DNA from: Bacteroidales bacterium
Lineage (GTDB): Bacteria > Bacteroidota > Bacteroidia > Bacteroidales > Muribaculaceae
Direction: 5' to 3'
Assembly: GCA_003150235.1 (NCBI GenBank)
Contig: QAMW01000008.1
Coordinates: 1 to 64,000 of the forward strand
DNA length: 64,000 bases
Positions 62,422 through 64,000 of this stretch are shown piece after piece. Under the pieces are notes generated by a model. The model searched no databases and was not told where the DNA came from. It saw nothing but the letters and a program-made list of their open reading frames with translations. The translations under genes and the position numbers were made by a program. Positions within the stretch are counted from its first letter, which is position 1, and each line of letters opens with the position of its first letter.

Positions 62422-62514
62422 GATTCCTGTCGGAAACATCCTCGCTTTACTGACTCCCGTGGGTATCACTACACTCTACCCACGGCTAAAAATTGATTTT
62501 TCCCTGCGGGAAAA
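62422..62514 (+). repeat. Intergenic hairpin repeat, copy C
   Basis: Same orientation as copy A: GATTCC...GGAAACATCC, then hairpin 62457-62485 with arms CCGTGGGTA / TACCCACGG around TCACTACACTC, then GGCTAAAAAT and a CCC-tgc-GGG hairpin. The stem differs from copy A at paired positions while the loop and the flanking GGCTAAAAAT are kept. Confidence 0.7.
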
Positions 62515-62587
62515 CATAATCAATGAAGCATCGAGAAGGCGCGTGACGGCGGCTTTATAGCGACCCTTTGACAAGCTACAAAAAGGC

Positions 62588-62751
62588 AAGAGGTTATAAG
62601 GAGGAAAAATCCTGCCTTATAACCTCTTATTCCGTTGGTCATGTAAGCCTATAAAATCTAAAATCTAAATCTAAACTTTAAACCCTAAACCTTAAACTTA
62701 TAAACTCATAACCTTATAACCTTTCAATTCCGCAGAATTGCGGAATTGAAA
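62588..62751 (-). repeat. Terminator-like hairpins and telomere-like tract behind the Omp28-like gene
   Basis: A perfect 13-bp stem, TTTCAATTCCGCA / TGCGGAATTGAAA with loop GAAT (62722-62751), stands 1 bp behind the stop. Then comes a degenerate CTAAAC/CCTTAAAC tract (62671-62697). Then a long hairpin with arms AAGAGGTTATAAGG / CCTTATAACCTCTT (62588-62628) is followed on the minus strand by GCCTTTTTG, a good terminator. The tract matches the one at 28540-28568 in opposite orientation. Confidence 0.65.
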
Positions 62752-62752
62752 T

Positions 62753-64000
62753 TTACCTTACGACTACCTTTACCGTCGATACAGTACCGTCAACAGCCTC
62801 TGTCTTCACGATGTAAAGACCGGGAGCGACAGCCACTGTCTGCGCACCTGCTACTGAAGCGACACGCACTCCGTTGAAGCCATACACTTCGGCTGCGGCA
62901 CATTCGCCTGCTATCGTGATGACTCCGGCACCGGCATTAACGCTGACAGCACTGTTAGAGTCGCCAAGAACCTGATCGATTGAAGCGGCACGCTGCGGAC
63001 CTGCAATCTTCACCGCATTCTCAATATATCCGGTAGTTGTATTAATAAGCATGGCAATAATGTCAATATTGCTACCGACCTTCACACTCTTAGGCAAAGT
63101 CATCTTATGGGTGAACGAGTATTCCTTATCTTTCTCCATAACATCGGGAAGCAAACCGGCTATACCGTCAAATGTGTCGATTGTGCGCGCCACATCATCA
63201 TAATCCCACTCTACTGAAGAAGGAAGCGACTCCCAACCGCCGCAAGCTCCTAAACGTCCTCCGGCATAATAGTTTGACTGCTTACCGTGAACCTTGTTTT
63301 CAATAATTACAAACGATACGCGATACTTTGAGTTTGCAAGCAAAGCATTCACCTCAGCGACATCGTAGGTAACCTTTACGTCACCGGTGATTTCAAGAGT
63401 TTTCTCTGCCTCATCAACATATTTTGCGTCGATTGTGATATCGGCAAAACCTTTGTTGCCGCCAAAAGTTTCCACCAATTCAGCAAAATTATCGGGACTC
63501 GGTTCTACTACCATCATACGGTCAGCAAGCGAGCCGGGGAAACCGGACACCACTCCGAGAGCTGCGAGCGAATTAATATAGCTTGTAGCTTCCATCTCGT
63601 CATCATAGTGAACCGCAATACCGATGAAATCATCAGGATAATTCTCCTTCATGTAATCCATGCCCCAGATACCCCGCGGACAATAACCACACCAGCTACC
63701 GGTCCATTCCTCTACTACCACGCGACGTTTAACACCATTGGCGATGTTTTTTACAAAATCCTCGACCTCAACAGGCTCACAATAATTGGCGTCATTTACC
63801 TTGTTCATTGTAGCGCCAACCATATACAACCCTTCCTTATCCATGCCTGTCACGGAAAAATCAGCCACACCCGTTCTTCCAGCATTGATATTTACAGGAA
63901 TCGTCTGCTCCTGACCGTCAACGTCGTCAACAGTGGTGAATCCACCTACAGAGGACACAGGGTTAGCACCTATATTTGCAACCTGCAGAGTCACGTTTAC
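62753..64000 (-). CDS. Omp28-like thioredoxin-fold exported protein with C-terminal sorting-type domain (5' truncated)
   Basis: The frame is open to the window edge, so the N-terminus is missing; about 415 residues are visible. The first 75 look like a CARDB-type beta domain. The middle has VVVEEWTGSWCGYCPRGIWGMDYM, a CxxC thioredoxin-like active site as in Omp28-family proteins. The last 75 residues, ending GLYIVKTEAVDGTVSTVKVVVR, resemble a type A C-terminal signal of the type IX secretion system. It would then be secreted or surface-attached. Substrate of the CxxC site is unknown. Confidence 0.75.
   Translation of the reverse strand, partial: VNVTLQVANIGANPVSSVGGFTTVDDVDGQEQTIPVNINAGRTGVADFSVTGMDKEGLYMVGATMNKVNDANYCEPVEVEDFVKNIANGVKRRVVVEEWTGSWCGYCPRGIWGMDYMKENYPDDFIGIAVHYDDEMEATSYINSLAALGVVSGFPGSLADRMMVVEPSPDNFAELVETFGGNKGFADITIDAKYVDEAEKTLEITGDVKVTYDVAEVNALLANSKYRVSFVIIENKVHGKQSNYYAGGRLGACGGWESLPSSVEWDYDDVARTIDTFDGIAGLLPDVMEKDKEYSFTHKMTLPKSVKVGSNIDIIAMLINTTTGYIENAVKIAGPQRAASIDQVLGDSNSAVSVNAGAGVITIAGECAAAEVYGFNGVRVASVAGAQTVAVAPGLYIVKTEAVDGTVSTVKVVVR

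Overview
The window looks like chromosome of a gut-type Bacteroidales bacterium, most likely a member of the Muribaculaceae or a close relative (family-level placement is inference). The reasons are a SusC/SusD pair with surface glycan-binding lipoproteins, many lipobox signal peptides, promoters of the Bacteroidetes type (TTG, about 20 bp, TAnnTTTG), the rplM-rpsI-rpsB-tsf order, the debranching enzyme / glycogen synthase / GH57 glycogen trio, a 29-residue bTHX ribosomal protein and a DUF4250 protein. No tRNA, rRNA, CRISPR array, prophage or intact insertion sequence was recognised.

Layout. 1-2.2 kb: a short transcription unit with promoter, 42-codon ORF and terminator, then an exported isochorismatase-fold hydrolase and a porin. 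2.2-5.3 kb: tsf, rpsB, rpsI and rplM on the minus strand. 5.3-32.1 kb: a large polysaccharide utilisation locus on the minus strand. It holds an AraC regulator, GH5_2 and GH5_7 enzymes, two GH26 mannanases, two esterases, SusC, SusD and two surface glycan-binding proteins, followed by an intracellular set: GH94 phosphorylase, GH26, GH130 mannosylglucose phosphorylase, GPH symporter, mannobiose 2-epimerase and mannose-6-phosphate isomerase. An AT-rich membrane protein of unknown function ends this unit. 32.3-41.9 kb: housekeeping genes (HdeD-like protein, cytidylate-kinase-like protein, cyclophilin, M16 peptidase, DUF349 protein, sugar-phosphate transferase, RecQ, Crp/Fnr regulator). 42.0-48.2 kb: an RND efflux operon behind an operator-like palindrome. 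48.2-50.1 kb: LpxA and a lipid kinase. 50.2-54.9 kb: glycogen operon. 55.0-64.0 kb: ferritin, RNase G, bTHX, HU, asparaginase, MetG, DUF4250 and a truncated Omp28-like protein, separated by hairpin-rich intergenic repeats.

How the genes work together. The 6.4-31.1 kb locus reads as an acetylated (gluco)mannan system. Surface lipoproteins bind and cut the chain, esterases remove acetyl groups, SusCD imports oligosaccharides, and periplasmic or inner-membrane GH26/GH5 enzymes trim them. The symporter brings disaccharides into the cytoplasm. There mannobiose is epimerised and phosphorolysed (epimerase plus GH130) and cellobiose is phosphorolysed (GH94), with mannose-6-phosphate isomerase feeding glycolysis. 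No alpha-galactosidase is present in the locus.

The most notable non-coding signals are: an AT-rich operator-like element shared by the SusC promoter and the GH5_2 promoter region; a family of intergenic hairpins whose 11-nt loop is conserved while the stem pairs change together; telomere-like TTTAGGG-type tracts next to perfect palindromes behind two genes; and a Crp-type palindrome in front of the RND efflux operon, next to a Crp/Fnr regulator gene.
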